Counted from the first letter of the stretch, positions 8,844 through 19,136 are shown. The stretch is DNA of 64,000 bases from CAVQCT01 sp964371785 (GCA_964371785.1 CAYJOL010000007.1:1-64000), one strand, 5' to 3'. Numbers and translations are program-made. Notes: generated by a model not told the origin, from the sequence alone.

Positions 8844-11099
8844 CTAATTAAGGTATATCTTCAAATTGTCACCGACCATCAGCATATCCGGATCATCGAT
8901 ATTGTTCGACACCCTGATTCGACTTATGGACGTGCGGTATTTCCTGGCGATTGAGTCCAACGTGTCGCCACGACGGACAGTGTGGATCACATACTTTGAT
9001 CCGCCACCCTGACCGGAGACATCGAGAACCTGTCCCGGATAGATTCGACTGCTCGGACCAAGCTGGTTGAGTCGGCGGATGTTGGAAGTTGTAGTGCCGA
9101 AGCGGCGGGCGATGTCCCACAGGGTGTCACCGTTGCGGACTTTGTACTTCTGGTCGCTTGACGGAGCATCGTCGGACACATCCGCATAAGAACCTTCGGA
9201 ATTTGATACCTGATCGGATCCACCGATGTCTCTGGCGCTGCCCGGTATTTTAAGCTTCTGACCGACGTAGATGCGCGTTCCGCGTTCGATGTAATTGATG
9301 CCGCGGAGGGCGTCAACGGTGGTCCCGAACGCTTTGGCGATATCCCACATGGTGTCGCCGGCCCGCACTTGATAGATCGATCCTTTGGCCGCATACTCCC
9401 GCTTCTGCGAGGGCCGTGTGCTGCTCTGGTACTCGTGGTCCAGCGGAACCGGCACGATCAACTCCTTGCCGGCAATAATTCGGGCATTCCGTTTTAGGTT
9501 ATTCGCTTCGATAATGGCATACTGCGACACGCCATAACGCGAGGCGATTGTGCTGACAGTCTCTCCGCGGCGGATCGTGTGACGAACCCAGCTTGTTTCC
9601 TTCGGCGACGGCATATTGTCGTAGGCGGCGAAAAACTTGTCTTTGGTCCCTTTCGGTACTCGAAGCACGTACTTGCCCACATTCGGCGGTGTGTACTTAC
9701 GGAGCAGCTCCGGATTGAGTTCTTTGATTTCATCGACCGAACAGCCCAGTTCATCGGCCACAACCGAAAGTTCGAGGCACCGTTCGATAGTTACTTCGTC
9801 ATATGCTATTTCGTCTTCGTACTCAACATCGTAGAATCCGTACTTCTCGGGATTTTTGGCAATGATGGTCGCGGCCATTATAAGCGGGACATAATCCATT
9901 GTCTGGCGTTTGAGGCGCATCTTCCAGAAGTCGCTCGTTCCCTGTTTCTTAATGGTACCCCTGACGCGACCCGGACCTCCGTTGTAAGCCGCCATGGCCA
10001 GTTCCCATGAACCGAATTCATCGTAGAGGTCTTTGAGGAAGCGACAGGCCGCCCGGGTGGATTTCTCGGGGTCTTTGCGCTCATCGAGCCACCAGTTTCG
10101 ATCCAGGCCGTACAGTCGGCCGGTTGAAGACATAAACTGCCACAGACCCATCGCCCGCGCCCATGAGTAGGCATGAGGATTATATCCTGATTCCACCAGG
10201 GACAGATAAATCAAGTCCTGCGGTAACCCGTACTCCGCGAGAATCCGGCGCATCATCGGTTGATACTTCTGTGAGCGCCGAAGGTACTTGTAGAAGGCAT
10301 CCCGTGCGACCGTCTGAAAGTAAATGATCGAGCTTTTGACCCGTTCGTTCATTACAATCGGAATATCATACGACACCGACTGGCCCTCGTCTTTGTACAC
10401 CACCATCGAGTCATCGCGAAGACGTGCGGCCAGGTCGCCGAATCTTTCAATCAGGACCGAAGTGGAGACGTCGTCACTGACACTTCCGAGTGAACGCAGA
10501 GTCACCTGATAGTCCGCAATTATATTCTCCAAAAGGGAATTATACTTGGCCGCTTCGGGCGTAAGAGTCGAATCTCCTTCGACATCAAGATTGGCGAGAA
10601 TCTTTAGCGCCTTCTCGAAATAGTACTGAGCCTCTTCCCAGCTGGCTTCCCGATTGGCAATTACACCCATCGCTTGATATTCTTCGGCGAGGTCGAATTG
10701 GCGCCAGATATCGTCGTCGACCGCCGATGCGGAGTCGTCTGTATCAGCAGTGCTGTAGAACGTGCCCGGGGTGCCGTCATTGTCCTGCGCGCTGTAATTA
10801 TCGGCGCTGTCCAGTGACGAATCCCCGGTATCGGTTCCGGCTGGTGTATTGGGAATGTACTTGTCACCCAGCAGAAGCTCGATAAGAGGCTTGCTGGATC
10901 CTTCGGTCTTCACGGTGGCAACGGAGTCGGCTGTGGCCACTTCGGACGTATCAGCGTTTACTTTGGGGGGCGGACCGCTGTAGAGTTCGGGGGAACTCAT
11001 CGTCTTCTTGCCCGAACACCCCAGCATAATAAAAGCGACCGACACGACGGCGCCGAGGTACGGAAAAATCCGCACAGATTGTTTCTTAGTGAGTCTCAT
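8844..11099 (-). CDS. mltD: MltD-like lytic transglycosylase lipoprotein, four LysM
   Basis: A 751-residue outer-membrane lipoprotein that cleaves peptidoglycan glycan strands. The lipobox MLGC places the lipidated Cys at residue 28. An acidic, low-complexity linker follows, then an alpha-helical region and an SLT domain (about 265-385) with catalytic Glu303 in SLVESGYNP and the AYNGGPGRV motif. Four LysM modules fill the C-terminus from about 505 to 750 (for example VRAGDTMWDIAKAFGT). E. coli MltD has two LysM modules, so this form has an extended wall-binding region. It is upstream of sppA in the same transcript. Confidence 0.92.
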   Translation of the reverse strand: MRLTKKQSVRIFPYLGAVVSVAFIMLGCSGKKTMSSPELYSGPPPKVNADTSEVATADSVATVKTEGSSKPLIELLLGDKYIPNTPAGTDTGDSSLDSADNYSAQDNDGTPGTFYSTADTDDSASAVDDDIWRQFDLAEEYQAMGVIANREASWEEAQYYFEKALKILANLDVEGDSTLTPEAAKYNSLLENIIADYQVTLRSLGSVSDDVSTSVLIERFGDLAARLRDDSMVVYKDEGQSVSYDIPIVMNERVKSSIIYFQTVARDAFYKYLRRSQKYQPMMRRILAEYGLPQDLIYLSLVESGYNPHAYSWARAMGLWQFMSSTGRLYGLDRNWWLDERKDPEKSTRAACRFLKDLYDEFGSWELAMAAYNGGPGRVRGTIKKQGTSDFWKMRLKRQTMDYVPLIMAATIIAKNPEKYGFYDVEYEDEIAYDEVTIERCLELSVVADELGCSVDEIKELNPELLRKYTPPNVGKYVLRVPKGTKDKFFAAYDNMPSPKETSWVRHTIRRGETVSTIASRYGVSQYAIIEANNLKRNARIIAGKELIVPVPLDHEYQSSTRPSQKREYAAKGSIYQVRAGDTMWDIAKAFGTTVDALRGINYIERGTRIYVGQKLKIPGSARDIGGSDQVSNSEGSYADVSDDAPSSDQKYKVRNGDTLWDIARRFGTTTSNIRRLNQLGPSSRIYPGQVLDVSGQGGGSKYVIHTVRRGDTLDSIARKYRTSISRIRVSNNIDDPDMLMVGDNLKIYLN

Positions 11100-11183
11100 C
11101 CTTCCACCTGCAAGTATAAGTCCATTTTATACCAGTACTATCGGATTTTCTCCCGCACATCTTAACTGGCGCTAACTTATTGA

Positions 11184-11212
11184 CATCTAACCAATAACCA
11201 ATATTTAGTCAA
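11184..11212 (-). promoter_or_regulatory. Possible promoter of transglycosylase gene
   Basis: TTGACT (11207-11212) and TAGATG (11184-11189) are spaced by 17 bp on the minus strand, in the 138-bp gap upstream of the transglycosylase. The -10 box is poor, so this is tentative. Confidence 0.35.
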
Positions 11213-11237
11213 GTTTTTTTGTGTCCGAATCTGCAAT

Positions 11238-12158
11238 TCACGCGTAATCGGCCATGATCGCTTCAAAAAGGGCGTTTCTGTCCCGGAAACGGCGACAATT
11301 TGACTGGTGGTTGAACCAGGTAAACTGGCGTTTTGCGTACTGACGGCTGTTCTGTTTTATCATACTCACAGCTTCGGCCAGGCTCCGCACTCCCTCCAAA
11401 TAGTCCAATATTTCGTTATATCCAATTACGTTGGATTTCCTGACCGGTTGTTTCATACCGACTTTCACCAGTTGCTCTACTTCGTCAATCAGACCATCTT
11501 CGATCATGGCATCTACTCTGGCGTTGATGTCGGCGTACAGGGCCTGTCGGTCCGGAACAAGACAATAATGCTCGAACTCATATTCGGCCTTCCGATATGC
11601 GCCGGTCGTCAAAAGCTGCGATTTCGGCAGCCCGGTCAAATAGAATATCTCAAGGGCACGAATAACCCGAACCCGGTTGTTCGGATGGGTCTTGGCGGCC
11701 TCAAGCGGGTCAATTGTCTCCAGTCGTTTATACATAGCTTCACCCCCCTGGGATTCCATTTCCTGCTCAAGTTGTTCCCTCATGGCCATATCTTCCTGCT
11801 CGATTTCCACGACACCTTCGGTGAGCGCTCGCAGATAAAGTCCGGTACCGCCGACTAGTACGGGGATACGTCCACGGGTCAGAATATCTTTAATCGCCCC
11901 ATTCGCCAGATCAATAAACTGGAAGGCCGAAAATCGTTCTCCGGGCTCGATAAGATCGAGCAAGTGAAAACGTACTTTCTGCCTCTCTTTATCAGACGGT
12001 TTGGCGGTGCCTATGTTCAGACGTTTTACTATCTGTCTCGAGTCGGCCGAGACAATTTCCACGGGCAGGGTTTCGGCGAGTCGCAATGCAACAGCGGTTT
12101 TGCCGGACCCGGTCGGTCCGCAAATCGATGGTATTTTGGCAAGCTCAAGCGCGCCCAA
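11238..12158 (-). CDS. miaA: tRNA dimethylallyltransferase
   Basis: MiaA adds a dimethylallyl group to A37 of tRNAs that read U-starting codons. The 306-residue protein has the P-loop GPTGSGKT (14-21), the SADSRQIVKRLNIGTAKP motif with catalytic Asp, and GGTGLYLRAL. The start appears to be TTG at 12158, overlapping the 3' end of mutL by 14 bp; no ATG lies between it and the P-loop. Adjacent mutL and miaA are common in many bacteria, and the overlap points to translational coupling. Confidence 0.95.
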   Translation of the reverse strand: MGALELAKIPSICGPTGSGKTAVALRLAETLPVEIVSADSRQIVKRLNIGTAKPSDKERQKVRFHLLDLIEPGERFSAFQFIDLANGAIKDILTRGRIPVLVGGTGLYLRALTEGVVEIEQEDMAMREQLEQEMESQGGEAMYKRLETIDPLEAAKTHPNNRVRVIRALEIFYLTGLPKSQLLTTGAYRKAEYEFEHYCLVPDRQALYADINARVDAMIEDGLIDEVEQLVKVGMKQPVRKSNVIGYNEILDYLEGVRSLAEAVSMIKQNSRQYAKRQFTWFNHQSNCRRFRDRNALFEAIMADYA

Positions 12159-14007
12159 ATTGCTTATCGATATCCTCTTTGCTGATTTTCACGAAGGTAG
12201 GACGGCCATGCGGACAAGAGTATTTGTCTTCGCAGGCCAGCAGTCTTATAAGCAGATGCCTCGCTGCATCATCGTTCAGCCGATCGCCGGCCATCACCGC
12301 CGAGCGGCAGGCGATCGACTGCGCCATGGCTTTCTTAAGGTCGTAGCCCGATTTTCTAAGCGACACAATATCGTCGAGAATCTTGAAGAATACTCTCTCA
12401 ACCGGCTTCCTGCCCAGGATCGACGGCACCGCTTCGATATTCACCATCCGCCCGCCAAAATGCGAAACGGTGAAACCGGACGCGTTCATCGTAGCCGCGA
12501 CTTCATCAAAAACGGCGAGCTGTTCCGGGTCTAATTCCAATTGGACCGGCAATAACAGCATCTGGCCGTGCATCGAGTTTGTTTCCACACGGTGCATCGT
12601 TTCCTCGTAGAGCACCCGTTCATGTGCCGTGTGCTGGTCAACAATATACAGATCATCGCCTGACTGCAGCAGCAGATATAAGTCTGAGAAACGGCCGACC
12701 AGTCGGAAACTTTCTGCAATGGTTGGCTGGGAAACGGACGAAGCCGGCGTGACCACAGGATTGGTTTCGATCACTTCGCCGGTGCTTCGATCCACGCTGA
12801 TCATATCGAGTGTGGACGACGTTTCGCCCGATGAACCGGCAAATAGCTGTGCGAGCATATTGGGGTCAGCATTGTCTTTATTGTATATTCCTGGAATGTA
12901 GGGACTCCGGCGGGGTGAGTCTCCAAATTGAGACGTAAAACGGGCCGGCTCTGTCCGGGTGTCAGGTTCATCAGGCGCTCGGAAACTCGGAATAATGCCG
13001 TCGCCACGCAAGGCCTCTTTGACAACCCGGTACACGGATTCGTGGATATCTCGTTCGCGTGAAAGACGAACTTCCGCTTTGGTCGGATGGACATTCACAT
13101 CGACTTCGGTCGGATCGACAGTCAGCAGCAGCGCGCCAATCGGGAAACTCCCTCGCGGAATCAACTCGCCGTAGCCGGCATTCCAGGCATGGGAAAGCGT
13201 GGCCGACTGAATATACCGGCTGTTTATGAACAAGAACTGACCATAGCGATTCTGCTGCACCGTATCGGGCGTGCCGATGAACCCGGCGACTGACACCGGT
13301 CCATTCTCACCCTTAACTTCGACAAACTTCTTCCCGCCGCCGAATACTCCGGCGACTCTATCCCGGAGCGATGAGTCGGGCGGTAATGAGAAGATCTCTC
13401 TTTTATTCAGGCTAAAGGAAAACCCGATATCGGCACGGCCAATCGCAAGAGCCATGGCCGTGCGCGAGATGTGGCGCGCTTCGGTTGTCTCCGCCTTCAG
13501 AAATTTGCGTCGGGCCGGAGTATTGTAGAAAAGGTTTTCAACTTCGATAACCGTTCCGGGAGAAGCCGCGATGGGGCGTTTCGACTGCAGAACGCCACCT
13601 TCATAAATGATTTCGGTCCCCACCTGCGTGTCGTGCGCACGGGTTACCATCCTCAGGCGGCAAACAGAAGCGACCGATGGCAGGGCCTCTCCCCTGAATC
13701 CGTACGAGTTCAGCGCACTCAAGTCATCGAAACTGCGGATCTTGGAGGTCGCGTGCCGCGAAAACGCAATTTCTACTTGGTCCTCACTGATACCACAGCC
13801 ATTATCCACGATCTTAATCAGATTTGCCCCGGACTTGTCGACTATGATATCGATTCGATCCGCTCCGGCATCGATCGCATTCTCAACCAGCTCCTTAACA
13901 ACCGCGGCCGGGCGCTCGATTACCTCGCCGGCCGCAATCTTGTTGATCACGCGTTCCGGGAGCGGACGAATCCATCTTTTCTCGGTACGACTTGAGGACG
14001 GGCTCAT
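12145..14007 (-). CDS. mutL: DNA mismatch repair protein MutL
   Basis: A 620-residue GHKL ATPase that links MutS to strand incision. The N-terminal ATPase motifs are intact (ELVENAIDAGA, DNGCGI, YGFRGEALPS). The C-terminal domain keeps the endonuclease motifs of MutL proteins from bacteria lacking MutH: DQHTAHERVLYEE (with Thr for the usual Ala), QMLLLP, IACRSAV and CPHGRP. I infer that it nicks DNA itself. It overlaps mutS by 4 bp upstream and miaA downstream. Confidence 0.96.
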   Translation of the reverse strand: MSPSSSRTEKRWIRPLPERVINKIAAGEVIERPAAVVKELVENAIDAGADRIDIIVDKSGANLIKIVDNGCGISEDQVEIAFSRHATSKIRSFDDLSALNSYGFRGEALPSVASVCRLRMVTRAHDTQVGTEIIYEGGVLQSKRPIAASPGTVIEVENLFYNTPARRKFLKAETTEARHISRTAMALAIGRADIGFSFSLNKREIFSLPPDSSLRDRVAGVFGGGKKFVEVKGENGPVSVAGFIGTPDTVQQNRYGQFLFINSRYIQSATLSHAWNAGYGELIPRGSFPIGALLLTVDPTEVDVNVHPTKAEVRLSRERDIHESVYRVVKEALRGDGIIPSFRAPDEPDTRTEPARFTSQFGDSPRRSPYIPGIYNKDNADPNMLAQLFAGSSGETSSTLDMISVDRSTGEVIETNPVVTPASSVSQPTIAESFRLVGRFSDLYLLLQSGDDLYIVDQHTAHERVLYEETMHRVETNSMHGQMLLLPVQLELDPEQLAVFDEVAATMNASGFTVSHFGGRMVNIEAVPSILGRKPVERVFFKILDDIVSLRKSGYDLKKAMAQSIACRSAVMAGDRLNDDAARHLLIRLLACEDKYSCPHGRPTFVKISKEDIDKQFGRA

Positions 14008-16610
14008 TCCAACTCCTCCTTCAGTGACTTCAGCAGATTGAGTGCGTCGATCGGGGTTAACGAGTTTATATCGATCTCCCTGATGCGATCTTCCAGAGGC
14101 GAAGGTACCGGGTCGAACAGGTTGGGCTGAATTCTCTCTTTATAAATCCCCTTGCCCAGCTCACTTTGATTGAATTTTCCTGACTCCAGAAGGCGAAGAA
14201 TCTGCCTTGCCCGCGTAATCGCCGGACGCGGCAGACCGGCCAGTTTAGCAACTTCGATCCCATAAGAATCATCGCATCCGCCCGGTATGATCTGGTGCAG
14301 AAAGACCACCTGATCTTCCCACTTCTTCACCGCGACCTGGTAATTGGAAATGCCCGCATAGATCTCCGCCATGCCCGTCAATTCGTGATAGTGAGTCGCG
14401 AAAACCGTTCTCGCCTTGATATTCTCGTTGATCCGTTCGACCACTGCCCAGGCCACGGAGAGGCCATCGAATGTCGATGTCCCTCTTCCGACTTCGTCCA
14501 ACAAGATCAAAGAACGTTCGGTGGCATTGTGCAGAATGTTCGCCGTCTCGACCATCTCGACCAGAAAAGTGGACTGACCCCGGGCCAGATTATCCAGCGC
14601 GCCGACCCGGGTGAAGACACGGTCAACCAGTCCGATCTCCGCGCGATCCACCGGGACATAGGAACCGATCTGGGCCATAATAACGATCAGGCCGATCTGC
14701 CTCAGGTAGGTAGACTTACCTGACATATTCGGACCGGTCAGTATGTGAATCATGTTATCGCCCGCTGACAACTGAACATCGTTGGCAACGAATGATCCGG
14801 GGGGAAGGACCGCCTCGATGACCGGGTGGCGACCGTTCACAATCACGAGTCGGGTGTCATCGAATATCTCCGGCCGAGCGTACCCCTGTTTGACGGCGAG
14901 TTCTGCCAAGCCGGACACGACATCGATTTCGGCAAGCAGGTCGGCGCAGAGTTTTAATTCGCTTATGTGTCCACCCAAGAACGCGATCAGATCCTGATAC
15001 AGCTCTTCCTCGAGCCGGAAAATCTTTTCTTCGGCATTGAGTATCAGCTCTTCTTTTTCTTTGAGCTCCGGCGTAACATACCGCTCGGCATTCACCAATG
15101 TCTGCTTGCGTATGTACGTCTGGGGCACCGACGCGGCATTTGCCCGGGTGACTTCGATATAGTATCCAAATACTTTGTTGAACCCCACCTTCAGTGTGGT
15201 GATACCGGTACGTTCACGTTCTTTCGCTTGAAGAGAGCCGATATACAGGCGGGCGTCATGGATCGAATCGTTGAGATCGTCAAGCTTCTGTGAATAGCCG
15301 CGTCGGAAGATCTCCCCTTTGTTGGTTGTCATCGGCGGATCATCGGTAAGAGCCGTCCGGATTTTCGAGACAACCTGCGCGCCGGTGGGAAGACTCGCGG
15401 CGATGCCGCTCAGGTGTGGGCTGGTCGCCGAGACCAGAGCCTCCTTCAGCCGGGCGGCTGTTTCAAGCGCCTGACAAATGGCCATCGCCTGACGGGGACT
15501 CAGCTTGCCAATGCCGAGGCGTCCGGTCAGCTTCTCGAGATCGGTGAGGGTCTGCGTTTCTTTTCTGATAGCGTACGCGGTCTCGCGGTTCTTGATAAGC
15601 TCGGTAATACCCCCCAATCTTCGCTCGATCGGATCGCGGGTCTTGTACGGTCGAAGCAACGATGCCAGCAGACGTCGTGATCCGGCGGCCGTGTGGCAGC
15701 GATTGATGACTGAAAACAGGGTGTGCTGGTCCGATCCGGCAATGCTGCGCACCAGTTCCAGGTTTCTCACCGAACTGTAATCCAGCACCATAAATGCCCC
15801 GGAGTCGAATCGCGAGAGTTTATCGATATGTGAAAGCTTATCGCGGTAGTTTTCCCTGAGGTACCTAAAGATCGCTCCCGCCGCGGCCACGGCCAAATGT
15901 TTGTCACCCACGCCGAACCCTTCGAGGGTCGATGTTCCGAAATGCTGATTGAGTTCCCTTTCGGCAGTCCTTTGATCAAAATTCCAGTCACCGAAATCAG
16001 TCAGCGAACAATGACCATTGGTTAGTCCCAGGCGAGAGCTGAATTCCTCTCGACTCAATTTGGCGGGATAGATGACTTCCGAGGGCTCCAGCACACGGAG
16101 CCGCTCGATAATTTCACCTGCGGGACCCTCATCGACCATGAACGCTCCGGTAGTGATGTCGAGCGCCGCCAGACCCATTGCGTCGCTGCCGCCATCGTAC
16201 ACAGCGGCCAGACAAAGCGCTTTAGGACTTGCTTCGGGAGTATCAATAGTCGCCGTGCCGGGCGTCAGAATTTCTACAATATCCCGTTTGACAATCCCCT
16301 TCGCGGTCTTTGGGTCCTCGACTTGCTCAACTACAACCACTTTCTTACCGGCGGCGAGTAGTCGGGCCAGGTATTTGTCGGCGGAATGGTACGGTACTCC
16401 GGCCAGGGGAATCTTCTCGGTGGACCCGTGCGAGCGTGAAGTAAGTGCAATCCCTAAGATCGGCGCGGCCATGATTGCGTCATCGGCGAACATTTCATAG
16501 AAGTCGCCCATTCTGAAGAACAGTATCTTGTCCGGATGTTTCTCTTTGACGGCATAGTACTGCTGCATCAGCGGCGTCAGGCCGGATGCTTTGTCATGAT
16601 TCGGCGTCAT
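14004..16610 (-). CDS. mutS: DNA mismatch repair protein MutS
   Basis: An 868-residue mismatch sensor of normal MutS1 length. The mismatch-binding N-terminal motif is present (FFRMGDFYEMF, with the Phe-x-Glu wedge), as are the connector and lever regions, and a C-terminal ABC-type ATPase with Walker A GPNMSGKST, Walker B ILLDEVGRGTST and the ATHYHEL histidine. Its ATG overlaps the stop of the SPOR gene upstream (ATGA), and its own stop overlaps the mutL start. This is a tightly coupled run. Confidence 0.97.
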   Translation of the reverse strand: MTPNHDKASGLTPLMQQYYAVKEKHPDKILFFRMGDFYEMFADDAIMAAPILGIALTSRSHGSTEKIPLAGVPYHSADKYLARLLAAGKKVVVVEQVEDPKTAKGIVKRDIVEILTPGTATIDTPEASPKALCLAAVYDGGSDAMGLAALDITTGAFMVDEGPAGEIIERLRVLEPSEVIYPAKLSREEFSSRLGLTNGHCSLTDFGDWNFDQRTAERELNQHFGTSTLEGFGVGDKHLAVAAAGAIFRYLRENYRDKLSHIDKLSRFDSGAFMVLDYSSVRNLELVRSIAGSDQHTLFSVINRCHTAAGSRRLLASLLRPYKTRDPIERRLGGITELIKNRETAYAIRKETQTLTDLEKLTGRLGIGKLSPRQAMAICQALETAARLKEALVSATSPHLSGIAASLPTGAQVVSKIRTALTDDPPMTTNKGEIFRRGYSQKLDDLNDSIHDARLYIGSLQAKERERTGITTLKVGFNKVFGYYIEVTRANAASVPQTYIRKQTLVNAERYVTPELKEKEELILNAEEKIFRLEEELYQDLIAFLGGHISELKLCADLLAEIDVVSGLAELAVKQGYARPEIFDDTRLVIVNGRHPVIEAVLPPGSFVANDVQLSAGDNMIHILTGPNMSGKSTYLRQIGLIVIMAQIGSYVPVDRAEIGLVDRVFTRVGALDNLARGQSTFLVEMVETANILHNATERSLILLDEVGRGTSTFDGLSVAWAVVERINENIKARTVFATHYHELTGMAEIYAGISNYQVAVKKWEDQVVFLHQIIPGGCDDSYGIEVAKLAGLPRPAITRARQILRLLESGKFNQSELGKGIYKERIQPNLFDPVPSPLEDRIREIDINSLTPIDALNLLKSLKEELE

Positions 16611-17605
16611 CGAGCAACTACCTGATAGACCTCGTTGCGCGCGCTCTCAAGAGTCGCCTTGAAATTCGCGGCCGCGTCATAGGAAGAAAAACGCCCCACA
16701 TACACGACATGGTACTTGGTGTTGGAAATCGTTTTGGTGCCAATCTCGACTTTTCGATTATACTGTTTGAAGAGATCAGCCTGACGTTCGGCATTCCCCT
16801 TTTCGGAGAAGACGCCGACCTGAACAGAGTAATAGGTCCCCGTCAATTTCTCAGCGGTATTATCTTTGTACGTAGCGGAAGTCAGTCCACCCATGTTCTT
16901 GATGACCGTCTCAAGTCCGACAGAATAGGGGTAGCCCTCCCTGAGCAGATTGTAATAAAAGACCGCATCATCGGAGTGCTTCGTTTCGATCGCATCCATC
17001 GCCAGCAGGTACAGTGATTGCGCAACACCCGGTCCGCTTCGCTCACGGCTCAGTTTCTTGAGCATGCTTTCGGCGGCAACCGACTTACCGTATTCGCCCA
17101 TGATTCGGGCTTTGTCAATAAGTCCCCACTGGTTAAGCTCACTGTCTTTAAACTCAAGCAGGTAGCGATCAACCTGTTTGATAGCTGACTCGAATGCTCC
17201 TTGTTTCTCATCCACAAGTAAAGAAATGCGAAGCATGTCGGGTCGATACTTCCCGGCTTCCCAGTATTGCTGATAGTCCGCCACAAGCTTTTGGAGTTTC
17301 GTGTCGTCACCCTTGAGCAGGTAGAACTGAGCGAGGCGGAAGTATACTTCCTGAAGGTACGCCGCCGAGACGCCCGCGTTCAACGATGCTTCCAGCAGTT
17401 GTGCTGATTTTTCCGCGCTCCGTTCGAGCAGGGCCGCGAAAAACAGATGGTCGCCGTCACGTACCGCCGCGTTAGTGCTGGCCGACAACGAATCCGAAGC
17501 TTCCTTGATGTGCCCCTGCATGATAAGCGAATAAATATTGTCGGCCCGGATCGAAGCGCCTATGAGGAGGCAAAGCAAACCGAAAAGGAGAATGGATTTC
17601 TTCAT
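16607..17605 (-). CDS. Exported SPOR-domain protein with helical repeats
   Basis: A 332-residue protein with a signal peptide (residues 1-21, ending near ASIRADN), a helical repeat region resembling TPRs (about 25-240), and a C-terminal SPOR domain (about 260-328; opening YYSVQVGVFSEKGNAERQAD). SPOR domains bind septal peptidoglycan stripped of stem peptides, so the protein probably acts in the envelope during division or wall remodelling. The link with mutS downstream (4-bp overlap) is an arrangement of transcription, not function. The gene starts 27 bp after lapB. Confidence 0.85.
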   Translation of the reverse strand: MKKSILLFGLLCLLIGASIRADNIYSLIMQGHIKEASDSLSASTNAAVRDGDHLFFAALLERSAEKSAQLLEASLNAGVSAAYLQEVYFRLAQFYLLKGDDTKLQKLVADYQQYWEAGKYRPDMLRISLLVDEKQGAFESAIKQVDRYLLEFKDSELNQWGLIDKARIMGEYGKSVAAESMLKKLSRERSGPGVAQSLYLLAMDAIETKHSDDAVFYYNLLREGYPYSVGLETVIKNMGGLTSATYKDNTAEKLTGTYYSVQVGVFSEKGNAERQADLFKQYNRKVEIGTKTISNTKYHVVYVGRFSSYDAAANFKATLESARNEVYQVVAR

Positions 17606-17632
17606 TTGAGAGGTCCGATATTCAGACTCGGC

Positions 17633-18730
17633 TCAGATGCCGATCATCGAGGTATTAATCATGCGATTTGGTCCGCCCGTCTGCCTCTTGAGGCGCCGAT
17701 TTTCGATCTTTCGAACCAGAGCATCGATCTTTTTCAGATCCCGCTTCTCTACATATATGCGAAGCAATTCCGTCAACGACTTGACATCCTCAGGGAAATC
17801 GTCCACGATTCCAAGAAGCATTTCTTCGGCCCGTTCCGTGTCTCCTTTTTTCTCGTGGAATTCGGCCAAACAGAGCCGGGCGGCAATATTCTTGGGCGAG
17901 TGCTTCAGAATATCTTCGCAGATGTCGTTGATTTCACCAAAACGACCGAGTGTGAACAACGCTTTCTTCAGCCGGTTAATTGCCTGATGAGCCTGGTCAG
18001 GCACAGCTGTAATCAGCTTGTTCCAGAAGTTCACCGCGTCCTCGTAGCGGTTTTCTTCCATGTATGAGTCACCAATGGAAAGGTAAGCGGGCACGTATGC
18101 CGGATCGAACCCGAGCGCCTCTTTATAGAGAATACGCGCCTTGTGGTACTCCCGCTTTTTGTACAGATCATCACCCATGTGATGTTTGAACGCTGCCAGC
18201 GGTTTCTTGGACTTGTTTCCTTCTATCTTCATCAGCATGGCGGCGGTCTCGTAGGCTTCGTCCCACCTCTGGCCATCCTTCTGAAGGTCCAGCAGCTTGA
18301 GGTATGACCAGTGGTCGCGAGGGCGAAGGGTGATCAACTCCTTTAAGGCAGCCTGGGCCATGTCGTGGTCTTTCAATTCGACATAATCGGCATACAATTG
18401 CTGGAGGATTTCGACCTTTTGATCGACCGTGAGGTCAGATCGAAGCGTCAGGTCCTTGTGAACCTGCAGGGCGCGGTCGGGCCGCTTGTAATTGCGGAGA
18501 ATCTGTCCCAGCCTGAGATATGCATCGACGTTGCTAGAATCCTCGGCAACCACCTGTCTTAGCTTGGTAAATGCCGACTCTTCCCGGCCATCAAGCAAGT
18601 CCTGCAGGGCTTCCACATATAGCTCTGACTCCTTGCGCGGTTGGGGCCTGAGGTAACGATCATACAACAGGAATAGCGCGACTGATACAGCCAGAAGAAA
18701 AAGGAATGTCAAGACATACTCAACCATCAT
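17633..18730 (-). CDS. lapB: LapB-like TPR membrane protein, no rubredoxin domain
   Basis: A 365-residue protein with one N-terminal membrane helix (about 4-21) and about eight TPR-like repeats facing the cytoplasm. In E. coli, LapB (YciM) couples the protease FtsH to LpxC and so sets lipopolysaccharide output. The assignment rests on the TPR layout, similar length and the adjoining lapA. The C-terminal rubredoxin-like module of E. coli LapB, with its paired CxxC motifs, is missing here: the C-terminus ends in a basic segment without cysteines. Its ATG overlaps the lapA stop by one base (TAATG). Confidence 0.75.
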   Translation of the reverse strand: MMVEYVLTFLFLLAVSVALFLLYDRYLRPQPRKESELYVEALQDLLDGREESAFTKLRQVVAEDSSNVDAYLRLGQILRNYKRPDRALQVHKDLTLRSDLTVDQKVEILQQLYADYVELKDHDMAQAALKELITLRPRDHWSYLKLLDLQKDGQRWDEAYETAAMLMKIEGNKSKKPLAAFKHHMGDDLYKKREYHKARILYKEALGFDPAYVPAYLSIGDSYMEENRYEDAVNFWNKLITAVPDQAHQAINRLKKALFTLGRFGEINDICEDILKHSPKNIAARLCLAEFHEKKGDTERAEEMLLGIVDDFPEDVKSLTELLRIYVEKRDLKKIDALVRKIENRRLKRQTGGPNRMINTSMIGI

Positions 18731-19095
18731 TACTCACCTTCACTCGGCGATAATTTGGAATCGGGACGATTCCGGCCGGGGCCTTTGACGAGATCGACCG
18801 ATTCTTCTATGGGGCGATTACGAAGTACCGTTACCTCGCCCTCAAGCGCCTGAATTCGCCTGCGACCGGAGCGGATCATCACGGAGTGACGCAGGTATAC
18901 GGACACGAACAGCAGCATCGACACGCCCATCCCTGCCACGAACGACCAGAAAACAACTGTCACAACAGGGACATCGACGTACTGCGCATATATCAAGTTG
19001 ATGTCAACTTTTTGCGCCGGATTGAAGTTAAAGTACGCGAACGCGACTACAACAATGATCAGGAGAACAATCAGCACTGCCCTGATCGCCCACAT
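18730..19095 (-). CDS. lapA: LapA-domain membrane protein
   Basis: A 121-residue protein with two membrane helices (about 5-23 and 45-67), the loop FNFNPAQKVDINL typical of LapA (formerly DUF1049), and a cytoplasmic tail with a short coiled coil. LapA works with LapB in lipopolysaccharide assembly. The start has GGAGG 4 nt upstream. This is the first gene of a long minus-strand operon running lapA-lapB-SPOR-mutS-mutL-miaA. Confidence 0.85.
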   Translation of the reverse strand: MWAIRAVLIVLLIIVVVAFAYFNFNPAQKVDINLIYAQYVDVPVVTVVFWSFVAGMGVSMLLFVSVYLRHSVMIRSGRRRIQALEGEVTVLRNRPIEESVDLVKGPGRNRPDSKLSPSEGE

Positions 19096-19136
19096 AGGAC
19101 CTCCAAGTTCGAGCCAGCGGTTTTCAGTAGCCTAAT

